From Streptomyces composti (lineage in GTDB: Bacteria; Actinomycetota; Actinomycetes; Streptomycetales; Streptomycetaceae): a stretch of 64,000 nt of DNA. A program made the translations under genes and the position numbers. Position 1 is the stretch's first letter, and every line of letters begins with the position of its first letter. The stretch covers positions 114,222-178,221 of the forward strand of contig NZ_JAATEM010000011.1 in NCBI RefSeq assembly GCF_012034205.1, read 5' to 3'. The notes beneath the pieces were generated by a model that was not told where the DNA came from, made no database searches, and was given only the letters and a program-made list of their open reading frames with translations. Positions 54,544-63,528 of the stretch are shown one piece after another.

Positions 54544-55335
54544 CCCCTGCGCCCTCCCCTTCCGCTCGACCGACTCGTCCCCGAGGAACTCCACACCTCA
54601 AGGATGCGTCATCCGCGGTGAAACGAGCAGCGGGCATCCGGCGATCGCCGCCGATGCCCTGGTGGGCGCGAGATGCGGCGCCTTCGGCACGGTGTGCAAA
54701 GCGCCGGCGCCTCGCGTGAGCCGCGCGGGAGGCGCACTGGGTGCACGACGCGTGCGCATCACCTGGCGTGCACGAGATGCACGGCGCGTACCGGTCCCTC
54801 GCCTCGTGCGGCGAGGACGGCGGGTCGGGCTCGCGTGCCGGACACGGCGGGCCGGGCGCGAACGACCGGGACGATCCGCACCGTGGACACGGCGGGGCCG
54901 CCCTCAGCGGCACGCGCCGCAGGCACCGATCGCGCCGCGCGCAAGGCCGGTACACGCACGGCCCGTACGGGACGATCCTCGCGTACGGCATGCCCCTCGC
55001 CAAGAGCACGTACCTCGTGTACGGCACCGCCCTCGCCAAGAGCGCGCACCTCGCGTACGGCACGCACCCGGCGACCGGCAGGAAGCCGGCGAACCGCGTG
55101 CACCCGGCGGCCGGCATGGACCCCGGGAACAGCCCGCGCGCCCCTCGCCGGAGCGGCAGTCGCTCCCCTCGCACGAGACAGCGACCGCACCCGTCCGACC
55201 CGGCGGCAGCCGCCGGCGCCGCGCATGCGAAGAACCCGGGCGGGGGCATCCACATGCCCCCGCTCGCCGGTAGCCGTCTCATTCGCAGCCGCTCCACGGG
55301 CCGCGCCGCAGCCGGTCCGATCCGGGGGACAGGTC
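54544..55335. other. Long repeat-bearing spacer between sigD and bldM
   Basis: Nearly 800 bases without a recognisable gene. It contains a 36-bp direct repeat (54977-55072), many copies of short motifs such as GTGCACGA and CCGGCGACCGGC, and long open frames on both strands with compositional bias only. The promoter of sigD must lie at its left end (54544-54620). The part just downstream of bldM may hold a terminator that I could not identify. Confidence 0.55.
54977..55072. repeat. 36-bp tandem repeat, about 2.5 copies
   Basis: CCTCGCGTACGGCATGCCCC begins a unit at 54977 and close variants begin at 55013 and 55049, a period of exactly 36 bp; the third copy is partial. Confidence 0.8.
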
Positions 55336-55947
55336 CTAGCGCACCAGGCCCCACCGGAATCCGAGCGCCACGGCGTGCGCCCGGTCGGACGCGCCCAGCT
55401 TCTTGAACAGCCGCCGGGCGTGCGTCTTGACCGTGTCCTCGGAGAGGAACAGCTCGCGGCCGATCTCCGCGTTGGAGCGGCCGTGGCTCATCCCCTCCAG
55501 GACCTGGATCTCGCGCGCGGTGAGCGTCGGCGCGGCGCCCATCTCGGCGGAGCGCAGCCGGCGCGGGGCGAGCCGCCAGGTCGGGTCGGCGAGGGCCTGC
55601 GTGACCGTGGCGCGCAGCTCGGCACGGGAGGCGTCCTTGTGCAGATAGCCACGGGCGCCGGCGGCCACGGCGAGAGCGACACCGTCGAGGTCCTCGGCGA
55701 CGGTGAGCATGATGATGCGCGCGCCGGGGTCGGCGGACAGCAGTCGCCGGACGGTCTCGACGCCGCCCAGGCCGGGCATGCGTACATCCATCAGAATCAG
55801 ATCCGAGCGGTCGGCGCCCCAGCGGCGGAGGACTTCCTCGCCGTTGGCCGCCGTCGTCACGCGCTCGACGCCGGGCACGGTCGCGACCGCGCGGCGGAGC
55901 GCCTCTCGGGCAAGCGGGGAGTCGTCGCAGACGAGGACGGAAGTCAT
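55336..55947 (-). CDS. bldM: Developmental response regulator BldM
   Basis: A 203-residue NarL-type orphan response regulator needed for aerial growth and sporulation. The receiver has the DD pair at 8-9 and D54 (ILMDVRMPG), and the Lys in YLHKDASR; the LuxR-type helix-turn-helix is LTAREIQVLEGMSHGRSNAE followed by DTVKTHARRLFKKL. There is no linked histidine kinase. In S. coelicolor BldM acts as a homodimer on early genes and as a heterodimer with WhiI on late genes. It is divergent from whiD across 380 bp and has an exact sigma-BldN-type promoter upstream (56071-56098). The predicted leader is about 115 nt. Confidence 0.97.
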   Translation of the reverse strand: MTSVLVCDDSPLAREALRRAVATVPGVERVTTAANGEEVLRRWGADRSDLILMDVRMPGLGGVETVRRLLSADPGARIIMLTVAEDLDGVALAVAAGARGYLHKDASRAELRATVTQALADPTWRLAPRRLRSAEMGAAPTLTAREIQVLEGMSHGRSNAEIGRELFLSEDTVKTHARRLFKKLGASDRAHAVALGFRWGLVR

Positions 55948-56327
55948 GGCCGCCCTCCGCAGCTGATGCGCGTCACCTTGAGCCTCCAGGCTGGTACGAA
56001 ATCGTCACCTGTGCGGTCGACCGTCTCGGACGCCCGCCCGAGCGCTTGTTCTTTCAACCGCCTCGCACTCTCAACGACGGTCACTCGAAAGAGTTACGGG
56101 GCCGTCTGCCATCTTCGGCACTCTACGTGAGGGGGCGGACACGATGGAGATACGCGCGGGAGACCCTCAAGCTTTCATCACAACCCATGCCCCATTCAGA
56201 CCCTTTTCTTCCCGTTTCCAGGTGTCTGGAGCTAGATTCGCAATGAGTCATATTTTCATCTCCTTGGATCGTAGTTGTACGGTCGTGGACACCGGATCCG
56301 CCCAGAACGGCTACAAGGGGTCACGCA
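55948..56327. promoter_or_regulatory. bldM-whiD divergent regulatory region
   Basis: An A+T-richer region (most clearly 56150-56290) controlling both regulators. It holds the sigma-BldN-type promoter of bldM and a partial BldM-box-like dyad TCACTCGAAAGAGTTA (56081-56096) overlapping it. On the whiD side I see candidate -10 elements (TAGATT near 56230 and TAGTTG near 56272) but cannot assign them. Confidence 0.7.
56071..56098 (-). promoter_or_regulatory. Sigma-BldN promoter of bldM
   Basis: Minus strand: CGTAAC (56098-56093), exactly 16 bases, then CGTTGA (56076-56071). This is an exact match to the sigma-BldN consensus CGTAAC-N16-CGTTGA. Transcription would start near 56064, giving a leader of about 115 nt. 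It reflects the known BldN to BldM step of the developmental cascade. Confidence 0.88.
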
Positions 56328-56663
56328 ATGGCAGATTTCTCCCGCCTTCCCGGACCGAACGCGGACCTGTGGGACTGGCAGCTCCTGGCTGCGTGCCGCG
56401 GGGTGGACAGCTCGCTCTTCTTCCACCCGGAGGGCGAACGGGGTGCGGCACGCAGCGCTCGTGAGAACTCGGCCAAAGAGGTCTGCATGCGGTGCCCGGT
56501 GCGCGCCGAGTGCGCCGCACACGCGCTGGCGGTGCGCGAACCGTACGGCGTCTGGGGCGGCCTGACCGAGGACGAGCGCGAAGAGCTGATGGGCCGGGCG
56601 CGCAACCGGCTGGTGTCGGCCTCGGCATCGACGGCCGGCGGGCACACCGCCTCGAAGTCCTGA
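56328..56663 (+). CDS. whiD: WhiB-like iron-sulfur regulator WhiD
   Basis: A 111-residue WhiB-like protein required for late sporulation. The [4Fe-4S] ligands are C23, C53, C56 and C62 (LLAACRG … VCMRCPVRAEC), followed by the GVWGG turn (74-78) that contacts sigma-HrdB region 4, and a basic C-terminus (RARNRLVSASAS). It acts by binding the principal sigma factor. The ATG at 56328 has AAGGGG about 10 bases upstream. The next ~170 bp hold no gene. Confidence 0.97.
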   Translation: MADFSRLPGPNADLWDWQLLAACRGVDSSLFFHPEGERGAARSARENSAKEVCMRCPVRAECAAHALAVREPYGVWGGLTEDEREELMGRARNRLVSASASTAGGHTASKS

Positions 56664-56833
56664 AGGAACGTTTCTGCAGTCCGGGCACACCACGTGCCCT
56701 TGTTTTTTCGGTGGAGGTGACCACCAGGCGCAGCGCCACGGGCCCCGGAGACCCCCGTGCCCCTCGCTCCGCGCGGCCGCCGGACCGGGCCCCGCCGGAC
56801 TGCCCGGGCCGCCGAGCGGCGCCGAACCCCTTG

Positions 56834-57730
56834 CTACCGCGCGGCCGCCCGAGCCAGCTGATCCAGCGTGGCCCTGACCGCCGGCACCTGGGCGAGGTCC
56901 GGCAGGGTCAGCGCGACGATCTCCCGCCGCACGGCGGGCTCCAGGGAAACCGTGCGGACCCCCCTGGGCCGCACCGACTCCACCGCGAGCTGCGGCAGCA
57001 CCGCGACCCCGAGCCCCGCGCCGACCAGCCCGGCGACCGCCGGATAGTCGTCGGTCGCGAAGTCGATCCGCGGCGTGAAGCCGGCCGCCTCGCACACCTC
57101 GACCAGCTGGCCGCGGCAGCGCGGGCAGCCCGCGATCCACGGCTCCTCGGCGAGCTCCCCTATGGCGAGGGACGCCGCACGTGCCAGCCGGTGCCGTTCC
57201 GGCAGCAGACCGACGAGCCGGTCGGCGAGCAGCGGGCGCACCACCAGGTCGTCCCACTCCTCCGCCCCCGCCGACCCCTCGTAGCGGAAGGCGAGCGCCA
57301 CGTCGCAGTCGCCCTCGCGCAGCATCTCCACGGAACGGGGCGGCTCGGCCTCCTCCAGGGAGACCCGCGTGCCGGGGTGCGCGTCGCGCAGTGCGGCGAG
57401 CGCCGTCGGTACGAGCGTGGAGCTGCCGCTGGGGAAGGAGACCAGCCGGACCCGGCCCGCCCGGAGCCCGGCGATGGCCGCCACCTCCTCCTCGGCTGCC
57501 GTGAGCCCGGCGAGAATGCCCGCGGCGTGCCGCACCAGCGCCTCACCGGCCTGGGTCAGCCGCATCTCGCGGCCGGTGCGGACGAGCAGCGGGGTGCCGA
57601 GGGACGCCTCGAGCGCCTTCATCTGCTGGCTGACGGCGGGCTGGGTGCAGCCCAGCTCACGGGCCGCGGCGGAGAAGGAACCGGTGGCGGCCACGGCGCG
57701 CAGCACACGGAGATGACGGGCTTCGATCAC
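56834..57730 (-). CDS. LysR-family transcription regulator
   Basis: A 298-residue LysR regulator. The N-terminal winged helix-turn-helix reads RHLRVLRAVAATGSFSAAAR, ELGCTQPAVSQQMKALEASLG, then LVRTGREMRLTQAGEAL. The effector domain includes VRLVSFPSGSSTLVPTALAAL and VGAGLGVAVLPQLAVES. The start is GTG at 57730. It is divergent from a MOSC-domain gene with only 81 bp between; LysR proteins usually control the divergent neighbour. The ligand is unknown. Confidence 0.94.
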   Translation of the reverse strand: MIEARHLRVLRAVAATGSFSAAARELGCTQPAVSQQMKALEASLGTPLLVRTGREMRLTQAGEALVRHAAGILAGLTAAEEEVAAIAGLRAGRVRLVSFPSGSSTLVPTALAALRDAHPGTRVSLEEAEPPRSVEMLREGDCDVALAFRYEGSAGAEEWDDLVVRPLLADRLVGLLPERHRLARAASLAIGELAEEPWIAGCPRCRGQLVEVCEAAGFTPRIDFATDDYPAVAGLVGAGLGVAVLPQLAVESVRPRGVRTVSLEPAVRREIVALTLPDLAQVPAVRATLDQLARAAAR

Positions 57731-57737
57731 CCTTGAA

Positions 57738-57754
57738 GGATAAGCGCTGCTTTG
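57738..57754. promoter_or_regulatory. Candidate LysR operator
   Basis: ATAAGCGCTGCTTTGAT contains the perfect dyad AAGC-GCT-GCTT (57742-57752) directly upstream of the lysR start. LysR sites are T-N11-A dyads; this one is close in form. It is a weak by-eye candidate. Confidence 0.35.
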
Positions 57755-57811
57755 ATGCGGTGCCGGATAATGCGTCGACGCTTTGGCATCGTGCGGCCTA
57801 CCGTGCGGGCC

Positions 57812-58492
57812 ATGAAGCTTCTGTCTGTGAATCTCGGGCGCCCGAAGGCCGTGCCGTACACCGACCAGCCCGAAGGGCTGTCCGGCATCGACAAGCGGCC
57901 GGTGGAAGGACCGGTGCGGGTGTCGGCGCCGGGGCCGAAGGGAGTCGGCGGCAGCGGTCTGGCCGGGGACGCGGTGTGCGAGCGGCGGTACCACGGCGGC
58001 GACGACCAGGCCGTCTACGCCGTGGCCCGAGAGGACCTGGACGCCTGGGAGCGGGAGCTGGGCCGCCCGCTGGCGAACGGCGCGTTCGGCGAGAACCTCA
58101 CCACGGAGGGGATCGACGTCTCCGGCTCCCTGATCGGTGAGCGCTGGGGCATCGGCGAAGAGGTCGTCCTCGAGGTCACCAGCGGCCGTATCCCCTGCCG
58201 CACCTTCCAGGGCCACATGGGTGAGCGGGGGTGGGTGAAGCGCTTCACCCGGCGGGGCGCACCGGGTGCGTATCTGCGGGTGATCAAGCCCGGTGAGATA
58301 CGCGCGGGCGACCCGGTGCGGATCGTGCACCGCCCCGGTCACGACGTGACGGTCGCGCTGCAGTTCCAGGCGGTGACGACGGAGCGGACGCTGCTGCCGC
58401 GCCTGCTCGCGGCGGGCGAGGCGCTGCATCCGGAGGCGCTGGCGGAGGCGCGGCAGTGGACGGAGAAGTACGGGGCCTCGGCGGCCGATTGA
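57812..58492 (+). CDS. MOSC-domain protein
   Basis: A 226-residue MOSC-domain protein. The conserved Cys lies in TSGRIPCRTFQGHMG, with YHGGDDQAVYAVAREDLDAW and FGENLTTEGIDV, the YiiM-type signature. The family handles molybdenum cofactor-bound sulfur and includes 6-N-hydroxylaminopurine resistance proteins. The ATG at 57812 (MKLLSVNLGRPK) is chosen; upstream in-frame Met codons lie in the promoter. Divergent from lysR. The C-terminal ~50 residues form a helical extension ending EARQWTEKYGASAAD. Confidence 0.92.
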   Translation: MKLLSVNLGRPKAVPYTDQPEGLSGIDKRPVEGPVRVSAPGPKGVGGSGLAGDAVCERRYHGGDDQAVYAVAREDLDAWERELGRPLANGAFGENLTTEGIDVSGSLIGERWGIGEEVVLEVTSGRIPCRTFQGHMGERGWVKRFTRRGAPGAYLRVIKPGEIRAGDPVRIVHRPGHDVTVALQFQAVTTERTLLPRLLAAGEALHPEALAEARQWTEKYGASAAD

Positions 58493-58663
58493 CACCCTTC
58501 AACGCCACACAACGCCTCGCGACGCCACCCGGCGCGTCACCCGGCGCCACCCGGCGTCACCCCGACGCTGCCTGACGAGGTGTCGCTTTCGTGCCCAGGG
58601 GCCGGGCGCCGGTCGGCGTGCCCTCCTCAGGGCGCGCCGGCCGGTGTGCCGGTGAGCCCTTCC

Positions 58664-59443
58664 TCAGGCGGCCCGGTAGCGCGTGGCCAGCTCGGTGCTC
58701 TGGGCCCCGAATGCGGCGAGGTCCGCCTGGAACACCGCGTCGAGCAGGCCGGCGTCCTCGACGCCCGGGGCGCAGACGGTCTCGCCCAGCTCCAGGCCCC
58801 GCAGGCTCGCGGTGACGACGTCCTCGGCCGTCATACGGGGCACCCCGCTCAGATCGAGACCCTGGCGCTCGTGGAACTCGGTGGCCACCACCCCCGGGCA
58901 CACCACCTGCACGGCGATCCCGGTGCCCTCCAACTCCGCGGCGAGGGTCTGGGACATCGTCACCAGGTACGCCAGGCTGCCGCCGTAGACGACGCGGCGC
59001 GGCATCTGGGAGTGCGGTGCGGGGCCGCTGAAGGCGATCATGCCCGCCACGTTGACGACCGTGCCGCCGCCGCGTTCCTGCATGCCGGGAAGCACGGCGC
59101 GGGTCAGCAGCGTCGGGGCGAGGACCTTGACGTTGACGATCTCCGTGGCCTTCTCCGCGGGGAGCTCGGCGAGCGGCATGTAGTGGGCGACTCCGGCGTT
59201 GTTCACCAGCAGGTCCACCGGCTCGGCCGCGAGGAGGGCGGCGACCGTGTCGATCCCGGCCGGGGTGGCGAGGTCGGCCGCCACGGTCCTGACCTCGGTC
59301 CCGGGGTGCGAGGCGGCGAACTCCTCCAGTCGGTCCTTGCGCCGCCCCACGAGCACCAGGTCGTGGCCGTCCGCGGCCAGCCGCTCGGCGTAGGCCCTCC
59401 CGATTCCGGAGGTGGCGCCGGTGACGAGTGCGAGCTTGCTCAT
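58664..59443 (-). CDS. Short-chain dehydrogenase/reductase with altered catalytic Lys
   Basis: A 259-residue SDR. Cofactor motif TGATSGIG (9-16) and NNAG (81-84) are normal. The active site is unusual: the YxxxK motif reads Y153-G-G-S-L157, so the catalytic Lys is Leu, and the Ser normally before it is in an altered NVAGMIAFSG context. The protein may bind NAD(P) without normal dehydrogenase activity. It is divergent from an XRE regulator (177 bp between starts), which may control it. The ATG at 59443 begins MSKLALVTGATSG. Confidence 0.9.
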   Translation of the reverse strand: MSKLALVTGATSGIGRAYAERLAADGHDLVLVGRRKDRLEEFAASHPGTEVRTVAADLATPAGIDTVAALLAAEPVDLLVNNAGVAHYMPLAELPAEKATEIVNVKVLAPTLLTRAVLPGMQERGGGTVVNVAGMIAFSGPAPHSQMPRRVVYGGSLAYLVTMSQTLAAELEGTGIAVQVVCPGVVATEFHERQGLDLSGVPRMTAEDVVTASLRGLELGETVCAPGVEDAGLLDAVFQADLAAFGAQSTELATRYRAA

Positions 59444-59620
59444 GGTGCTTCCTTTCCGGTCCCTTTCCGGGTCCTTGCCGGGCCGGGTGTGTGTCGCGCG
59501 TGCTCATGGCGTACCTACCACCGCAAGCCTGCGCGTCGGCCGCACCGTCAGCCAGATGCCGCGTTTTCCTGGGAACGGCGGTACCAGGCAGGCCGGATGC
59601 CGGCCGGGCACACTGAGGGC

Positions 59621-60460
59621 ATGGCGACGACGGAGTTCGGGCAGGCGGTGCGCCGCTGGCGGGACCGGGTCTCCCCGGAGGCCGCTGGACTGCCCGGCGG
59701 CGGGCGGCGGCGGGCACCGGGCCTGCGCCGCGAGGAGCTGTCCCAGCTGTCCGGGATCTCGGTGGACTACATCACCCGCCTCGAGCAGGGGCGTGCCACC
59801 CGTCCGTCCGAGCAGGTCGTCGAGGCCCTGGCCAGGGCGCTGCGGCTGTCCGGCCAGGAGCGCGCGCACCTCTTCCGGCTGGCCGGGGTCCAGCCGCCGG
59901 GCCCCGAGTGCGTGCCCACCCATCTCACGCCGAGCGTGCAGCGCGTCCTCGACCGGCTGACCGGGACTCCCGTGGCCGTCTACGACGCCACCTGGACGCT
60001 GCTCACGGCGAATCCGCCCTACGACGCCCTCATGGGCGACACCTCCCGGTGGCGCGGCCGCGAGCGCAACGGGGTGTGGCGGACGTTCCTCGGGCTGAGC
60101 GACCGGGTGCGGCAGGACGCGCGGTCACGGCGTGCCCTCGAGCGGGCGCTCGTCGCCGACCTGCGCGCGGCCACCGCCCGCTACCCGGCCGACCAGCGGC
60201 TCCGGCGGCTGATCGCCGATCTGCGCACGCACAGCGAGCGGTTCGCCGAGCTGTGGGACACGGGTATCACCGGGCGGCATGAGTCGGCCCGCAAGACGAT
60301 CGACCACCCGCAGGCTGGTGCGGTCACGCTCGACTGCGACATCCTCACGCTGGAGGGCAGCGACCTCCACATCATGGTCTACACGGCGGAACCCGGCAGC
60401 GAGGACGCCGAGCGCCTGGCGCTGATCACCGCCCTCGGGCTCCAGACCTTCGTCGCCTGA
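59621..60460 (+). CDS. XRE-family regulator with MmyB-type ligand domain
   Basis: A 279-residue regulator. The N-terminal helix-turn-helix is LRREELSQLSGISVDYITRL followed by EQGRATRPSEQVVEALARAL. The C-terminal part (VYDATWTLLTANPPYDALMG, WRTFLGLSDRVRQDARSRRA, GAVTLDCDILTLEGSDLHIM) is the MmyB-like PAS-type ligand-binding domain. Such proteins often regulate a divergent dehydrogenase, here the SDR gene. The ATG at 59621 (MATTEFGQAVRRWRD) has GAGGG four bases upstream. The ligand is unknown. Confidence 0.94.
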   Translation: MATTEFGQAVRRWRDRVSPEAAGLPGGGRRRAPGLRREELSQLSGISVDYITRLEQGRATRPSEQVVEALARALRLSGQERAHLFRLAGVQPPGPECVPTHLTPSVQRVLDRLTGTPVAVYDATWTLLTANPPYDALMGDTSRWRGRERNGVWRTFLGLSDRVRQDARSRRALERALVADLRAATARYPADQRLRRLIADLRTHSERFAELWDTGITGRHESARKTIDHPQAGAVTLDCDILTLEGSDLHIMVYTAEPGSEDAERLALITALGLQTFVA

Positions 60461-60768
60461 CGCGGGGCGGGCCGGGGCGGGCCCGGACGAACCGGATGAG
60501 CCTGGCAGGCAGGGACGGGTCTGGCAGGCAGGCGGGCACGTGGGGCGCGGCGACGCGGGGCGCGGGGACGCGGGGCGCGACGGCGCGGGGACGGGAACGC
60601 GGGTGCGCGCGGCGCGGGGGCGCGGAACGAGGCGCGCGCCGGACCGGACAACTCGGGCGCCCCGGAGGCTCCTCAGGGGAAACCCCGGCTCCCCGCCCGT
60701 GCCGGTTCAGGGGCTGATCGGGGACGATCCCCGATGTCCGGCGGGTCTTGATCCACGACGCTCGAAGC
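60461..60768. other. Spacer with GACGCGGGGCGCGG-type repeats
   Basis: About 300 bases without a gene. The middle (60541-60625) is an imperfect run of 14-16 bp units of the form GACGCGGGGCGCGG. The right end (60700-60768) should contain the promoter of the broken multicopper oxidase. Confidence 0.55.
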
Positions 60769-62374
60769 ATGACTCGCCGTACGTCCCACGACACCGCGAC
60801 GGGCTGGGGGAACCCGCCCGTCGCGGCCCCTCGCCCCTTCCGCTGGAAGCGCCTCGTCCTGCTGCTGGTCGCACTGGTGACCGTGGCGGCCGTGGCCCTC
60901 GGTGGGCTGCTGTACTGGCTGTGGGACAGCTCCAAGGTGAGTACAGTGGGCAAGGCGCCGTTCGACAACGCGCTGGCCATACCGCCCCTGGCCGAGCCGA
61001 CCGTGGAGAAGGACGGCACCCGCGTCTTCGACCTGCGGATGCAGGCCGGCGAGACGGAGTTCCGGGACGGGGTGAGAACCCCGACCTGAGGCTTCAACGG
61101 CTCCTACCTCGGGCCGACGCTGCGGGCGAAGCGCGGCGAGAAGGTCCGGGTGCGGGTCAGCAACACCCTCGGCGAGCCGTCCACCGTGCACTGGCACGGC
61201 ATGCACCTGCCGGCCCGCATGGACGGTGGCCCGCACCAGATGGTCGCCCCCGGAGCCACCTGGACCCCGCACTGGAAGATCGACCAACCGGCGGCGACTC
61301 TGGTACCACCCGCATCCGCACGGCCGGACCGAGCACCATGTACGACGCCGTCTGGCGGGCCTGTTCCTCCTGGACGACGACACCTCCGGGCGGCTGCCGC
61401 TGCCCAAGCGCTACGGCGTGGACGATCTGCCGGTCGTCGTGCAGGACGTCCGCTTCGACGGATCCCGGCTGGCCGGCGACCGGGGCCTGTTGCAGAACGT
61501 CGGCTTCCTCGGTGACCGGACCATGGTCAACGGCACCCTGCGCCCGTTCCGTGAGGTCCGGGACGAGCTGATACGGCTGCGGTTGCTCAACGCCTCCACC
61601 GCCCGCACCTACGCCTTCGGCTTCGCCGACGACCGCGAGTTCGCGCTGATCGGCTCGGACGGCGGTCTGCTGCAGCGGCCCGTGCGCAGGGACTGCGTCC
61701 AGCTGTCGCCGGGTGAACGCGCCGAGATCGTCGTACGGATGGAGCCGGGTGAGCGGGTGATGCTGCGCAGCTTCCCGCAGCGCAATTACGGGGACGAGTG
61801 GCAGCGCCGGTTCAACGGCGGTGACGACAGCTTCGACGTCCTTGAGCTGCGGGCGGCCGAGCGGCTGCGTCCCTCCCCGGAGCTGCCCGGCACTCTGGTC
61901 GCCGCTCCCGAACTGCCCGATGGTGAACGGGCCGTCAAGGCCCGGCACTTCGACCTCGAGCGGTCCGGGATCAACGGCCGGGCGATGGACATGGGACGCA
62001 TCGACGAGACGGTGACGCGCGGCACGACGGAGGTCTGGACGATACGCAACACCAACGGCATGCCCCACAACTTCCATGTGCACGACGTTCAGTTCCGCGT
62101 GATGGAGGTGAACGGCAAGACGCCGCCGCCCGAGTTGCGCGGGCGCAAGGACACGGTGTTCGTGCCGCACGGTGTCACGATGAAGCTGGCGCTGCGCTTC
62201 ACGGGGCCGGCCGATCCGGACGTCCCGTACATGTACCACTGCCATCTGCTGTACCACGAGGACGAGGGCATGATGGGCCAGTTCGTGGTGGTCGAGAAGG
62301 GCCAGCCGGCCGGAAGCCCGCCGGATCACTCCGGCCACGGCAGCCACCCGGGACGTGGGGGTGATGGCGCATAG
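60769..62374 (+). pseudogene. Multicopper oxidase gene broken by a stop and a frameshift
   Basis: A membrane-anchored multicopper oxidase of about 535 codons when read through the lesions. The N-terminus has a membrane helix (VLLLVALVTVAAVALGGLLY) and PPLAEPTVEKDGTRVFDLRM. At 61087-61089 a TGA lies where homologues usually have Trp before GFNGSYLGPTLR. Copper motif 1 (HWHGMHLPARMDGG) follows in the same frame. Around 61297-61303 the frame shifts: motif 2 (LWYHPHPHG) is in another frame, consistent with a 2-nt deletion in a CTCT run. Motifs 3 (HNFHVHDVQF) and 4 (YHCHLLYHEDEGMMG) continue to 62374. The gene is probably inactive; two sequencing errors are the alternative. Confidence 0.85.
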
Positions 62375-62497
62375 GCCACCCCCGGCGCGGCAGGCGCACG
62401 GGAGTGCGGCGGGCTGAACCGGCCGGGCTCCCGCACACCCCCGGCACTGGCAGCGATGCGAGCGGACCACTCCGCTCCGGCTCACTACCCTTGGGCC

Positions 62498-63271
62498 ATG
62501 ACAACGGCTCTGATTACGGGATCGACATCGGGTATCGGTGCCGCGTTCGCGCGGCGGCTGGCGGCGGACGGACACGACCTGGTGCTGGTGGCCCGCGACA
62601 CGGGCCGGCTGCGGGAGCAGGCGACCGAGCTGCACGACCGGCACGGCATCGAGGCGGAGGTGCTCACCGCCGACCTCGCCGAGGACGCCGGCATCGAAGC
62701 GGTGGCCGGACGGCTGCGTGACCGCAAGAACCCCGTCGATCTGCTGATCAACAACGCGGGGTTCGGCAACAAGGGGCGCTTTCTGGACGTGCCCATGGCC
62801 GACGAGCTGCGGATGCTCAAGGTGCACTGCGAGGCGGTGCTGCGGCTGACGTCCGCCGCCGCGGAGACCATGCGGGAGCGTGGCCGGGGCGGTGTGGTGA
62901 ACGTGGCCTCGGTCGCGGCGTTCGTCCCGCGCGGGACCTACGGGGCGTCCAAGGCGTGGGTCGTGCAGTTCACGCAGGGCGCGGCGAAGGACCTGGCGAA
63001 CAGCGGCGTGCGGCTGATGGCACTGTGCCCCGGCTTCGTGCGCACCGAGTTCCACGACCGGGCCGGGATGGGCACGGACAACATCCCGAAGTGGATGTGG
63101 CTGGACGCGGACAAGGTCGCGACGACAGCCCTGGCCGATCTGGCCCGCGGCAAGACCGTGTCCATCCCGGACCCGCGCTACAAGACCCTGATGGGCGCGG
63201 CGAAGCTGGTGCCGCGGGGCATGCTGGGCACCCTCACGTCCCGGACCGGCCGGAAATACGGCCCCCAGTAG
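62498..63271 (+). CDS. Short-chain dehydrogenase/reductase
   Basis: A 257-residue classical SDR with TGSTSGIG cofactor loop, NNAG, the catalytic Ser in NVASVAAF and an intact YGASK motif. The C-terminal part (GFVRTEFHDRAGMG, WMWLDADKVATTALADLARG) is typical of the DltE/YqjQ-like group. The substrate is unknown. The ATG at 62498 (MTTALITGSTSG) is chosen. It follows the broken multicopper oxidase by ~120 bp on the same strand. Unlike the SDR at 58664, its catalytic residues are complete. Confidence 0.93.
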   Translation: MTTALITGSTSGIGAAFARRLAADGHDLVLVARDTGRLREQATELHDRHGIEAEVLTADLAEDAGIEAVAGRLRDRKNPVDLLINNAGFGNKGRFLDVPMADELRMLKVHCEAVLRLTSAAAETMRERGRGGVVNVASVAAFVPRGTYGASKAWVVQFTQGAAKDLANSGVRLMALCPGFVRTEFHDRAGMGTDNIPKWMWLDADKVATTALADLARGKTVSIPDPRYKTLMGAAKLVPRGMLGTLTSRTGRKYGPQ

Positions 63272-63528
63272 CGGGCGCGGCGTCCTGCGGTCGGTCTCTG
63301 CGGAACGGACAGGGGACTGCACGTGCTGCAGGTACTGCAGGTACTGCACCGCAGGACGAGGGCCTGCCCATGCGGGTCCGCCCTCTGAACTGCGTTCGCA
63401 TGCGGCCCCGGGCACGCGCGAGGGCCCGGTCAGCCACGTCCGGCTCGTCGGGACCGCCCCTGGTCTTGCGCACCGTGCAGGCCCACCACGAGCGGCTCGC
63501 CGAGCTGTGCCGGGGCGCCGCCCCGGCC
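63272..63528. other. Spacer with short repeats and a terminator hairpin
   Basis: No gene is supported. CTGCAGGTA-type 9-bp units repeat near 63321-63349. GCCGGGGC (63509-63516) and GCCCCGGC (63520-63527) form a short hairpin with a three-base loop directly after the minus-strand gene and could end transcription from both sides. Confidence 0.5.

Noticed and set aside
54518..55354. Minus-strand protein of 278 codons between bldM and sigD
   Set aside because: Its repeats come from the DNA repeat; composition is Cys/Arg/Pro-biased and no family is recognised.
61087..61089. TGA as selenocysteine or a two-gene arrangement in the multicopper oxidase
   Set aside because: No Sec insertion element is visible, homologues have Trp there, and a second frameshift follows within 220 bp, so decay or error is simpler.
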